Source: Petrolisthes cinctipes
Lineage: Eukaryota > Arthropoda > Malacostraca > Decapoda > Porcellanidae
DNA length: 64,000 nucleotides
Assembly: GCA_033782935.1 (NCBI GenBank)
Contig: JAWQEG010001559.1
Span: 868,001-932,000 of the forward strand
Reading direction: 5' to 3'
A model generated the notes under the pieces. That model was not told the origin of the DNA. It did not search any database and saw only the letters and a program-made list of their open reading frames with translations. Shown one piece after another: positions 13,949 through 25,311 of this stretch (position 1 is the stretch's first letter; each line of letters starts with the position of its first letter). A program made the translations under genes and the position numbers.

Positions 13949-13969
13949 ACTGAAGATGCATGCACATAT
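13941..13969. repeat. 29-bp block that separates long from short monomers (example)
   Basis: Aligning Lb with S2 shows one clean 29-bp difference. L monomers read GAGATAT, then the block starting AAACGGG and ending GCACATAT, then CGAC. S monomers read GAGATATCGAC. ATAT stands at both edges, so the difference looks like a deletion between short direct repeats or an insertion with a 4-bp duplication. The block contains the palindrome TGCATGCA in Lb and Lc; La has ACATGC there instead. Which state is ancestral cannot be told from this window. Confidence 0.9.
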
Positions 13970-14016
13970 CGACTTTTGTGCACCTAAAAGATCGATTTTC
14001 AGTATGTTTTGAGCAT

Positions 14017-14031
14017 GTATTTTGAAAATAC
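14017..14031. repeat. 15-bp dyad GTATTTT-G-AAAATAC (L example)
   Basis: This is the counterpart of the S-monomer dyad in an Lb monomer. The arms pair at all seven positions, with G:C outermost. Confidence 0.85.
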
Positions 14032-14195
14032 TCTAACACGGAGTAGGCATGTACAGATCGCTTCTGGGACACCTAAATATCGAATTTTCGGGTGTTTTGG
14101 GACTGAATTTGAGATATCGACTTTTTGGCACTTAAAAGATCGATTTTTAGCATGTTTTTAGCCTATATTTTGAAAATATTCTAGCACTGTGTAGG

Positions 14196-14371
14196 CATGT
14201 ACAGATTGCTTCTGGGACCCCAAAATATTGAATTTTCGGGTGTTTTGAGCCTGAATTTGAGATATAAACGGGTACAGAAGATACATGCACATATTGACTT
14301 TGGGCACCAAAAATATCGATTTTCAGCATGTTTTGGGCCTGAATTTTGAAAATACTCTAACACGGAGTAGG
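14196..14371. repeat. Representative long monomer, class La (176 bp)
   Basis: La carries the 29-bp block with GGTACAGAAGATACATGC and one T fewer (TTGACTTTGGGCA), hence 176 bp. It has GATTGC, ATATTG and TATTGAC where other classes have CG. Its end reads CATGTTTTGGGCCTG. La normally follows an S monomer and opens each 501-bp trimer. Subtypes have either CACCAAAAATATCG or CATCTAAAATATCG before the T-run. Confidence 0.92.
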
Positions 14372-17204
14372 CATGTACAGATCGCTTCTGGGACCCCAAA
14401 ATATCGAATTTTTGGGTGTTTAGGGCCAAAATTTGAGATATAAACGGGTACAGAAGATGCATGCAAATATCGACTTTTGGGCACCTAAAAGATCGATTTT
14501 CAGTATGTTTTTGGCCTGTATTTTGAAGATACTCTAACACGGAGTAGGCATGTACAGATACCTTCTGGGACCTCTAAATATCGAATTTTCGGGTGTTTTG
14601 GGACTGAATTTGAGATATCGATTTTTTGGCACCTAAAATGTGGATTTTTAGCATGTTTTTAGCCTATATTTTGAAAATATTCTAGGACTGTGTAGGCATG
14701 TACAGATTGCTTCTGGGACCCCTAAATATTAAATTTTCGGGTGTTTTGAGCCTGAATTTGAGATATAAACGGGTACAGAAGATACATGCACATATTGACT
14801 TTGGGCATCTAAAATATCGATTTTCAGCATGTTTTGGGCCTGTATTTTGAAAATACTCTAACACGGAGTAGGCATGTACAGATTGCTTCTGGGACCCCTA
14901 AATATCGAATTTTCGGGTGTTTTGAGCCTGAATTTGAGATATAAACGGGTACTGAAGATGCATGCACATATCGACTTTTGTGCACCTAAAAGATCGATTT
15001 TCAGTATGTTTTGAGCATGTATTTTGAAAATACTCTAACACGGAGTAGGCATGTACAGATCGCTTCTGGGACACCTAAATATCGAATTTTCGGGTGTTTT
15101 GGGACTGAATTTGAGATATCGATTTTTTGGCACCTAAAATGTCGATTTTTAGCATGTTTTTACCCTATATTTTGAAAATATTCTAGCACTGTGTAGGCAT
15201 GTACAGATTGCTTCTGGGACCCCAAAATATTAAATTTTGGGGTGTTTTGAGCCTGAATTTGAGATATAAACGGGTACAGATGATACATGGGCATCTAAAA
15301 TATTGATTTTCAGCATGTTTTGGGCCTGTATTTTGAAAATACTCTAACACTGAGTAGGCATGTACAGATTGCTTCTGGGACCCCAAAATATTGAATTTTC
15401 GGGTGTTTTGAGCCTGAATTTGAGATATAAACGGGTACAGAAGATGCATGCACATATCGACTTTTGTGCACCTAAAAGATCGATTTTCAGCATGTTTTGA
15501 GCATGTATTTTGAAAATACTCTAACACGGAGTAGGCATGTACAGATCGCTTCTGGGACCCCTAAATATCGAATTTTCGGGTGTTTTGGGACTGAATTTGA
15601 GATATCGACTTTTTGGCACCTAAAAGATCGATTTTTAGCATGTTTTTAGCCTATATTTTGAAAATATTCTACCACTGTACAGATTGCTTCTGGGACCCCA
15701 AAATATTGAATTTTCGGGTGTTTTGAGCCAAAATTTGAGATATAAACGGGTACAGAAGATACATGCACATATTGACTTTGGGCACCAAAAATATCGATTT
15801 TCAGCATGTTTTAGGCCTGAATTTTGAACATACTCTAACACGGAGTAGGCATGTACAGATCGCTTCTGGGACCCCAAAATATCGAATTTTCGGGTGTTTA
15901 GGGCCAGAATTTGAGATATAAACGGGTACAGAAGATGCATGCACATATCGACTTTTGGGCACCTAAAAGATCGATTTTCAGTATGTTTTTGGCCTGTATT
16001 TTGAAAATACTCTAACACGGAGTAGGCATGTACAGATACCTTCTGGGACCTCTAAATATCGAATTTTCGGGTGTTTTGAGCCTGAATTTGAGATATAAAC
16101 GGGTACTGAAGATGCATGCACATATCGACTTTTATGCACCTAAAAGATCGATTTTCAGTATGTTTTGAGCATGTATTTTGAAAATACTCTAACACAGAGT
16201 AGGCATGTACAGATCGCTTCTGGGACCCCTAAATATCGAATTTTCGGGTGTTTTGAGACTGAATTTGAGATATCGACTTTTTGGCACCTAAAAGATCGAT
16301 TTTTAGCATGTTTTTAGCCTATATTTTGAAAATATTCTAGCACTGAGTAGGCAGGTACAGATTGCTTCTGGGACCCCAAAATATTGAATTTTCGGGTGTT
16401 TTGAGCCTGGATTTGAGATATAAACGGGTACAGAAGATACATGCACATATTGACTTTGGTCACCAAAAATATCGATTTTCAGCATGTTTTGGGACTGAAT
16501 TTTGAAAATACTCTAACACTGAGTAGGCATGTACAGATTGCTTCTGGGACCCCAAAATATTGAATTTTCGGGTGTTTTGAGCCTGAATTTGAGATATAAA
16601 CGGGTACTGAAGATGCATGCACATATCGACTTTTGAGCACCTAAAAGATCGATTTTCAGTATGTTTTGAGCATGTATTTTGAAAATACTCTAACACGGAG
16701 TAGGCATATACAGATCGCTTCTGGGACCCCTAAATATCGAATTTTCTGGTGTTTTGGGACTGAATTTGAGATATCGACTTTTTGGCACCTAAAAGATCGA
16801 TTTTTAGCATGTTTTTAGCCTATATTTTGAAAATATTCTAGCACTGAGTAGGCATGTACAGATTGCTTCTGGGACCCCAAAATATTGAATTTTCGGGTGT
16901 TTTGAGCCTGAATTTGAGATATAAACGGGTACAGAAGATACATGCACATATTGACTTTGGGCACCAAAAATATCGATTTCAGCATGTTTTGGGCCTGAAT
17001 TTTGAAAATACTCTAACACGGAGTAGGCATGTACAGATCGCTTCTGGGACCCCAAAATATCGAATTTTTGGGTGTTTAGGGCCAGAATTTGAGATATAAA
17101 CATGTACAGAAGATGCATGCACATATCGACTTTTGTGCACCTAAAAGATCGATTTTCAGTATGTTTTTGGCCTGTATGTTGAAAATACTCTAACACGGAG
17201 TAGG

Positions 17205-18707
17205 CAAGTACAGATACCTTCTGGGACCTCTAAATCTCGAATTTTCGGGTGTTTTGGGACTGAATTTGAGATATCGACTTTTTGGCACCTAAAAGATCGA
17301 TTTTTAGCATGTTTTTAGCCTATATTTTGAAAATATTATAGCACTAAGTAGGCATGTACAGATTGCTTCTGGGACCCCAAAATATTGAATTTTTGGGTGT
17401 TTTGAGCCTGAATTTGAGATATAAACGGGTACAGAAGATACATGCACATATTGACTTTGGGCATCTAAAATATCGATTTTCAGTATGTTTTGGGCCTGAA
17501 TTTTGAAAATACTCTAACACGGAGTAGGCATGTACAGATCGCTTATGGGACCCCAAAATATCGAATTTTCGGGTGTTTACGGCCAGAATTTGAGATATAA
17601 ACGGGTACAGAAGATGCATGCACATATCAACTTTTGGGCACCTAAGAGATCGATTTTCAGTATGTTTTTGGCCTGTATTTTGAAAATACTCTAACACGGA
17701 GTAGGCATGTACAGATCGCTTCTGGGACCACTAAATATCGAATTTTCGGGTGTTTTGGGACTGAATTTGAGATATCGATTTTTTGGCACCTAAAATGTCG
17801 ATTTTTAGCATATTTTTCGCCTATATCTTGAAAATATTCTAGCACTGTGTAGGCATGTACAGATTGCTTCTGGGACCCCAAAATATTGAATTTTCGGGTG
17901 TTTTGAGCCTGAATTTGAGATATAAACGGGTACAGAAGATGCATGCACATATTGACTTTTGGCATCTAAAATATCGATTTTCAGCATGTTTTGGGCCTGT
18001 ATTTTGAAAATACTCTAACACTGAGTAGGCATGTACAGATTGCTTCTGGGACCCCAAAATATTGAATTTTCGGGTGTTTTGAGCCTGAATTTGAGATATA
18101 AACGGGTACTGAAGATGCATGCACATATCGACTTTTGTGCACCTAAAAGATCGATTTTCAGTATGTTTTGAGCATGTATTTTGAAAATACTCTAACACGG
18201 AGTAGGCATGTACAGATCGCTTCTGGGACACCTAAATATCGAATTTTCGGGTGTTTTGGGACTGAATTTGAGATATCGACTTTTTGGCACCTAAAAGATC
18301 GATTTTTAGCATGTTTTTAGCCTATATTTTGAAAATATTCTAGCACTGTGTAGGCATGTACATTTTGCTTCTGGGACCCCAAAATATTGAATTTTCGGGT
18401 GTTTTGAGCCTGAATTTGAGATATAAACGGGTACAGAAGATACATGCACATATTGACTTTGGGCACCAAAAATATCGATTTTCAGCATGTTTTGGGCCTG
18501 AATTTTGAAAATACTCTAACACGGAGTAGGCATGTACAGATCGCTTCTGGGACCCCAAAATATCGAATTTTTGGGTGTTTAGGGCCAAAATTTGAGATAT
18601 AAACGGGTACAGAAGATGCATGCACATATCGACTTTTGTGCACCTAAAAGATCGATTTTCAGTATGTTTTTGGCCTGTATGTTGAAAATACTCTAACACG
18701 GAGTAGG
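17205..18707. repeat. HOR-B unit 2, shortened to 9 monomers, 1503 bp
   Basis: It contains monomers 1-8 and then a monomer that begins as monomer 9 (GGCCAAAATTTGAG, AAACGGG) and ends as monomer 25 (TGCACATAT, TTTTGTGC, TGTATGTTG). The joint lies between 18608 and 18624, within one Lc monomer. Its length is exactly three 501-bp trimers. GTACATTTTGC near 18358 is shared with unit 3 near 19861, showing that the two are recent duplicates. Confidence 0.9.
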
Positions 18708-21700
18708 CAAGTACAGATACCTTCTGGGACCTCTAAATCTCGAATTTTCGGGTGTTTTGGGACTGAATTTGAGATATCGATTTTTTGGCACCTAAAATGT
18801 GGATTTTTAGCATGTTTTTAGCCTATATTTTGAAAATATTCTAGCACTGTGTAGGCATGTACAGATTGCTTCTGGGACCCCAAAATATTGAATTTTTGGG
18901 TGTTTTGAGCCTGAATTTGAGATATAAACGGGTACAGAAGATACATGCACATATTGACTTTGGGCATCTAAAATATCGATTTTCAGTATGTTTTGGGCCT
19001 GAATTTTGAAAATACTCTAACACGGAGTAGGCATGTACAGATCGCTTATGGGACCCCAAAATATCGAATTTTCGGGTGTTTACGGCCAGAATTTGAGATA
19101 TAAACGGGTACAGAAGATGCATGCACATATCAACTTTTGGGCACCTAAGAGATCGATTTTCAGTATGTTTTTGGCCTGTATTTTGAAAATACTCTAACAC
19201 GGAGTAGGCATGTACAGATCGCTTCTGGGACCACTAAATATCGAATTTTCGGGTGTTTTGGGACTGAATTTGAGATATCGATTTTTTGGCACCTAAAATG
19301 TCGATTTTTAGCATATTTTTCGCCTATATCTTGAAAATATTCTAGCACTGTGTAGGCATGTACAGATTGCTTCTGGGACCCCAAAATATTGAATTTTCGG
19401 GTGTTTTGAGCCTGAATTTGAGATATAAACGGGTACAGAAGATGCATGCACATATTGACTTTTGGCATCTAAAATATCGATTTTCAGCATGTTTTGGGCC
19501 TGTATTTTGAAAATACTCTAACACTGAGTAGGCATGTACAGATTGCTTCTGGGACCCCAAAATATTGAATTTTCGGGTGTTTTGAGCCTGAATTTGAGAT
19601 ATAAACGGGTACTGAAGATGCATGCACATATCGACTTTTGTGCACCTAAAAGATCGATTTTCAGTATGTTTTGAGCATGTATTTTGAAAATACTCTAACA
19701 CGGAGTAGGCATGTACAGATCGCTTCTGGGACACCTAAATATCGAATTTTCGGGTGTTTTGGGACTGAATTTGAGATATCGACTTTTTGGCACCTAAAAG
19801 ATCGATTTTTAGCATGTTTTTAGCCTATATTTTGAAAATATTCTAGCACTGTGTAGGCATGTACATTTTGCTTCTGGGACCCCAAAATATTGAATTTTCG
19901 GGTGTTTTGAGCCTGAATTTGAGATATAAACGGGTACAGAAGATACATGCACATATTGACTTTGGGCACCAAAAATATCGATTTTCAGCATGTTTTGGGC
20001 CTGAATTTTGAAAATACTCTAACACGGAGTAGGCATGTACAGATCGCTTCTGGGACCCCAAAATATCGAATTTTTGGGTGTTTAGGGCCAAAATTTGAGA
20101 TATAAACGGGTACAGAAGATGCATGCAAATATCGACTTTTGGGCACCTAAAAGATCGATTTTCAGTATGTTTTTGGCCTGTATTTTGAAGATACTCTAAC
20201 ACGGAGTAGGCATGTACAGATACCTTCTGGGTCCTCTAAATATCGAATTTTCGGGTGTTTTGGGACTGAATTTGAGATATCGATTTTTTGGCACCTAAAA
20301 TGTGGATTTTTAGCATGTTTTTAGCCTATATTTTGAAAATATTCTAGGACTGTGTAGGCATGTACAGATTGCTTCTGGGACTCCTAAATATTAAATTTTC
20401 GGGTGTTTTGAGCCTGAATTTGAGATATAAACGGGTACAGAAGATACATGCACATATTGACTTTGGGCATCTAAAATATCGATTTTCAGCATGTTTTGGG
20501 CCTGTATTTTGAAAATACTCTAACACGGAGTAGGCATGTACAGATTGCTTCTGGGACCCCTAAATATCGAATTTTCGGGTGTTTTGAGCCTGAATTTGAG
20601 ATATAAACGGGTACTGAAGATGCATGCACATATCGACTTTTGTGCAACTAAAAGATCGATTTTCAGTATGTTTTGAGCATGTATTTTGAAAATACTCTAA
20701 CACGGAGTAGGCATGTACAGATCGCTTCTGGGACACCTAAATATCGAATTTTCGGGTGTTTTGGGACTGAATTTGAGATATCGATTTTTTGGCACCTAAA
20801 ATGTCGATTTTTAGCATGTTTTTACCCTATATTTTGAAAATATTCTAGCACTGTGTAGGCATGTACAGATTGCTTCTGGGACCCCAAAATATTAAATTTT
20901 GGGGTGTTTTGAGCCTGAATTTGAGATATAAACGGGTACAGATGATACATGGGCATCTAAAATATTGATTTTCAGCATGTTTTGGGCCTGTATTTTGAAA
21001 ATACTCTAACACTGAGTAGGCATGTACAGATTGCTTCTGGGACCCCAAAATATTGAATTTTCGGGTGTTTTGAGCCTGAATTTGAGATATAAACGGGTAC
21101 AGAAGATGCATGCACATATCGACTTTTGTGCACCTAAAAGATCGATTTTCAGCATGTTTTGAGCATGTATTTTGAAAATACTCTAACACGGAGTAGGCAT
21201 GTACAGATCGCTTCTGGGACCCCTAAATATCGAATTTTCGGGTGTTTTGGGACTGAATTTGAGATATCGACTTTTTGGCACCTAAAAGATCGATTTTTAG
21301 CATGTTTTTAGCCTATATTTTGAAAATATTCTACCACTGTACAGATTGCTTCTGGGACCCCAAAATATTGAATTTTCGGGTGTTTTGAGCCAAAATTTGA
21401 GATATAAACGGGTACAGAAGATACATGCACATATTGACTTTGGGCACCAAAAATATCGATTTTCAGCATGTTTTAGGCCTGAATTTTGAACATACTCTAA
21501 CACGGAGTAGGCATGTACAGATCGCTTCTGGGACCCCAAAATATCGAATTTTCGGGTGTTTAGGGCCAGAATTTGAGATATAAACGGGTACAGAAGATGC
21601 ATGCACATATCGACTTTTGGGCACCTAAAAGATCGATTTTCAGTATGTTTTTGGCCTGTATTTTGAAAATACTCTAACACGGAGTAGGCATGTACAGATA

Positions 21701-22013
21701 CCTTCTGGGACCTCTAAATATCGAATTTTCGGGTGTTTTGAGCCTGAATTTGAGATATAAACGGGTACTGAAGATGCATGCACATATCGACTTTTATGCA
21801 CCTAAAAGATCGATTTTCAGTATGTTTTGAGCATGTATTTTGAAAATACTCTAACACAGAGTAGGCATGTACAGATCGCTTCTGGGACCCCTAAATATCG
21901 AATTTTCGGGTGTTTTGAGACTGAATTTGAGATATCGACTTTTTGGCACCTAAAAGATCGATTTTTAGCATGTTTTTAGCCTATATTTTGAAAATATTCT
22001 AGCACTGAGTAGG
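18708..22013. repeat. HOR-B unit 3, monomers 1-20, 3306 bp
   Basis: It follows the canonical order through monomer 20 (45809-49114 has the same length), including the 15-bp and 10-bp shortened monomers and the S1/Lb hybrid. The first 1.3 kb repeats unit 2 at 1503 bp. After 22014 the sequence leaves HOR-B and enters region C. Private changes include GGGTCCTCT near 20229. Confidence 0.88.
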
Positions 22014-22839
22014 CATGTACAGATTGCTTCTGGGACCCCAAAATATTGAATTTTCGGGTGTTTTGAGCCTGAATTTGAGATATAAACGGGTACTGAAGAT
22101 GCATGCACATATCGACTTTTATGCACCTAAAAGATCGATTTTCAGTATGTTTTGAGCATGTATTTTGAAAATACTCTAACACGGAGTAGGCATGTACAGA
22201 TCTATTCTGGGACCCCTAAATATCGAATTTTCGGGTGTTTTGGGACTGAATTTGAGATATCGACTTTTTGGCACCTAAAAGATCGATTTTTAGCATGTTT
22301 TTAGCCTATATTTTGAAAATATTATAGCACTAAGTAGGCATGTACAGATTGCTTCTGGGACCCCAAAATATTGAATTTTCAGGTGTTTTGAGCCTGAATT
22401 TGAGATATAAACGGGTACAGAAGATACATGCACATATTGACTTTGGGCATCTAAAATATCGATTTTCAGCATGTTTTGGGCCTATATTTTGAAAATATTC
22501 TAGCACTGTGTAGGCATGTACAGATTGCTTCTGGGACCCCAAAATATTGAATTTTCGGGTGTTTTGAGCCTGAATTTGAGATATAAACGGGTACAGAAGA
22601 TACATGCACATATCGACTTTTGGGCACCTAAAAGATCGATTTTCAGTATGTTTTTGGCCTGTATTTTGAAAATACTCTAACACGGAGTAGGCATGTACAG
22701 ATACCTTCTGGGACCTCTAAATATCGAATTTTCGGGTGTTTTGGGACTGAATTTGAGATATCGATTTTTTGGCACTTAAAATGTCGATTTTTAGCATGTT
22801 TTTAGCCTCTATTTTGAAAATATTCTAACATTGTGTAGG
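22014..22839. repeat. Region C, left edge
   Basis: Monomers start at 22014 (Lb, 177), 22191 (S2, 148), 22339 (La, 176), 22515 (Lc-like, 177) and 22692 (S1, 148). The Lb still has the HOR-B mark TTTTATGCACC. The S2 reads GATCTATTCTGGG, seen only here. The 22515 monomer joins an La-like start (GATTGC, GAGCCTG) to an Lc end (TTTTTGGCCTG). Confidence 0.85.
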
Positions 22840-23192
22840 CATGTACAGATTGCTTCTGGGACCCCAAAATATTGAATTTTCGGGTGTTTTGTGCCTGAAT
22901 TTGAGATATAAACGGGTACAGAAGATACATGCACATATTGACTTTGGGCACCAAAAATATCGATTTTCAGAATGTTTTGGGCCTGAATTTTGAAAATACT
23001 CTAACACTGAGTAGGCATGTACAGATCGCTTCTAGGACCCCAAAATATTGAATTTTCGGGTGTTTTGAGCCTGAATTTGAGATATAAACGGGTACTGAAG
23101 ATGCATGCACATATCGACTTTTGTGCACCTAAAAGATCGATTTTCAGTATGTTTTGAGCATGTATTTTGAAAATACTCTAACACGGAGTAGG

Positions 23193-23340
23193 CATGTACA
23201 GATCGCTTCTGGGACCCCTAAATATCGAATTTTCGGGTGTTTTGGGACTGAATTTGAGATATCGACTTTTTGGCACCTAAAAGATCGATTTTTAGCATGT
23301 TTTTAGCCTATATTTTGAAAATATTCTAGCACTGAGTAGG
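23193..23340. repeat. Representative short monomer, class S2 (148 bp)
   Basis: Reference S2 monomer. It lacks the 29-bp block, reading GAGATATCGAC where L monomers continue with AAACGGG. Class marks are GATCGCTTCTGGGACCCC followed by TAAATATCG, GGGACTG in the middle, CGACTTTTTGGCACC, AAAAGATCG, and the end CCTATATTTTG...AATATTCTAG. S2 normally follows Lb. The 148-bp length is one base more than a nucleosome core particle; that link is inference. Confidence 0.93.
23310..23324. repeat. 15-bp dyad ATATTTT-G-AAAATAT near the monomer end (S example)
   Basis: A perfect inverted repeat with 7-bp arms around one G sits about 25 bp before the monomer end in most S monomers. L monomers have the same dyad with GTATTTT and AAAATAC arms. 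The outermost pair is thus A:T in S and G:C in L. Many La monomers (GAATTTT) and the HOR-B closing Lc (GTATGTT) carry one mismatch. Confidence 0.85.
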
Positions 23341-25311
23341 CATGTACAGATTGCTTCTGGGATCCCAAAATATTGAATTTTCGGGTGTTTTGAGCCTGAA
23401 TTTGAGATATAAACGGGTACAGAAGATACATACACATATTGACTTTGGGCACCAAAAATATCGATTTTCAGCATGTTTTGGGCCTGAATTTTGAAAATAC
23501 TCTAACACGGAGTAGGCATGTACAGATCGCTTCTGGGACCCCAAAATATCGAATTTTCGGGTGTTTAGGGCCAGAACTTGAGATATAAACGGGTACAGAT
23601 GATGCATGCACATATCGACTTTTGGGCACCTAAAAGATCGATTTTCAGTATGTTTTTGGTCTGTATTTTGAAAATACTCTAACACGGAGTAGGCATGTAC
23701 AGATACCTTCTGGGACCTCTAAATATCGAATTTTCGGGTGTTTTGGGACTGAATTTGAGATATTGATTTTTTTGCAACTAAAATGTCGATTTTTAGCATG
23801 TTTTTAGCCTATATTTTGAAAATATTCTAGCACTGTGTAGGCATGTACAGATTGCTTCTGGGACCCCATAATATTGAATTTTCGGGTGTTTTGAGCCTGA
23901 ATTTGAGATATAAACGGGTACTGAAGATGCATGCACATATCGACTTTTGTTCACCTAAAAGATCGAATTTCAGTATGTTTTGAGCATGTATTTTGAAAAT
24001 ACTCTAACACGGAGTAGGCATGTACAGATACCTTCTGGGACCTCTAAATATCGAATTTTCGGGTGTTTTGGGACTGAATTTGAGATATCAATTTTTTGGC
24101 ACCTAAAATGTCGATTTTTAGCATGTTTTTAGCCTATATTTTGATAATATTCTAGAACTGTGTAGGCATGTACTGATTGCTTCTGGGACCCCAAAGTATT
24201 GAATTTTCGGGTGTTTTGAGCCTGAATTTGAGATATAAACGGGTACAGAAGATACATGCACATATTGACTTTGGGCACCAAAAATATCGATTTTCAGCAT
24301 GTTTTGGGCCTGAATTTTGAAAATACTCTAACACGGAGTAGGCATGTACAGATCGCTTCTGGGACCCCAAAATATCGAATTTTCGGGTGTTTAGGGCCAG
24401 AACTTGAGATATAAACGGGTACTGATGATGCATGCACATATCGACTTTTGGGCACCTAAAAGATCGATTTTCAGTATGTTTTTGGTCTGTATTTTGAAAA
24501 TACTCTAACACGGAGTAGGCATGTACAGATACCTTCTGGGACCTCTAAATATCGAATTTTCGGGTGTTTTGGGACTGAATTTGAGATATTGATTTTTTTG
24601 CAACTAAAATGTCGATTTTTAGCATGTTTTGGGCCTGAATTTTGAAAATACTCTAACACGGAGTAGGCATGTACAGATCGTTTCTGGGACCCCTAAATAT
24701 TGAATTTTCGGGTGTTTTGAGCCTGAATTTGAGATATAAACGGGTACTGAAGATGCATGCACATATCGACTTTTGTGCACCTAAAAGATCGATTTTCAGT
24801 AAGTTTTGAGCATGTATTTTGAAAATACTCTAACACGGAGTAGGCATGTACAGATCGCTTCTGGGACCCCTAAATATCGAATTTTCGGGTGTTTTGGGAC
24901 TGAATTTGAGATATCGACTTTTTGGCACCTAAAATTTAGATTGATTTTTAGCATGTTTTTGGCCTATATTTTGAAAATATTCTAGCACTGTACAGATCGC
25001 TTCTGGGACCCCAAAATATCGAATTTTCAGGTGTTTAGGGCCAGAATTTGAGATATAAACGGGTACAGAAGATGCATGCACATATCGACTTTTGGGCACC
25101 TAAAAGATCGATTTTCAGTATGTTTTTGGCCTGTATTTTGAAAATACTCTAACACGGAGTAGGCATGTACAGATACCTTCTGGGACCTCTAAATATCGAA
25201 TTTTCGGGTATTTTGGGACTGAATTTGAGATATCGATTTTTTGGCACCTAAAATGTCGATTTTTAGCATGTTTTTTGCCTATATTTTGAAAATATTCTAG
25301 CATTGTGTAGG

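Larger units (their letters stand above)
13871..14047. repeat. Representative long monomer, class Lb (177 bp)
   Basis: Lb has the 29-bp block reading GGTACTGAAGATGCATGC, then CGACTTTTGTGCACC and the end CAGTATGTTTTGAGCATG. It is normally second in an La-Lb-S2 trimer. The block here occupies 13941-13969. The following S2 monomer starts at 14048. Confidence 0.92.
13046..17204. repeat. HOR-B unit 1, 25 monomers, 4159 bp
   Basis: It starts at the S1 monomer marked GGCAAGTACAG and AAATCTCG. The first 20 monomers match the canonical unit at 45809 at a constant offset of 32763. They include a monomer with an internal 15-bp loss (near 15290, ATACATGGGCATC), one lacking 10 bp at its boundary (near 15675, ACCACTGTACAG), and an S1/Lb hybrid at 16027. 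Monomers 21-24 differ from the canonical tail: the CCTGGATTT La sits one trimer earlier, and a 175-bp La (ATCGATTTCAGC) starts at 16853. The unit ends with the AAACATGTAC Lc. Confidence 0.9.
22840..25311. repeat. Region C 15-monomer repeat, copy 1, 2472 bp
   Basis: Starts are 22840, 23016, 23193, 23341, 23517, 23694, 23842, 24019, 24167, 24343, 24520, 24668, 24845, 24987 and 25164; lengths sum to 2472. Marks are CATTGTGTAGG and TTTTGTGCC at the first monomer, GGGATCCC at 23341, TTTTTTTGCAAC at 23694, GGACCCCATAAT at 23842, and TATTTTGATAAT near 24140. Monomer 24520 is a hybrid with an S start and an La end. Monomer 24845-24986 is 142 bp, with 4 extra bases (AAATTTAGATTG) and a 10-bp boundary loss. 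Confidence 0.9.

Noticed and set aside
13941..13969. The 29-bp block as an inserted mobile element
   Set aside because: It is too short for any known element and has no terminal inverted repeats. The flanking ATAT fits a slip deletion equally well.
16204..16528. A 501-bp deletion in HOR-B unit 1 relative to the canonical unit
   Set aside because: The CCTGGATTT La sits one trimer early, but the unit still has 25 monomers and 4159 bp. Its tail is a different variant set rather than a simple loss.
16854..17099. Plus-strand open frames (also near 28960, 44067 and 47240)
   Set aside because: They depend on private single-base changes in one monomer copy and are absent from equivalent copies. The peptides are translations of the satellite.
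23310..23324. The T-rich dyads as transcription terminators
   Set aside because: They recur in most monomers of a eukaryote-like satellite, have AT-only arms and no gene upstream.
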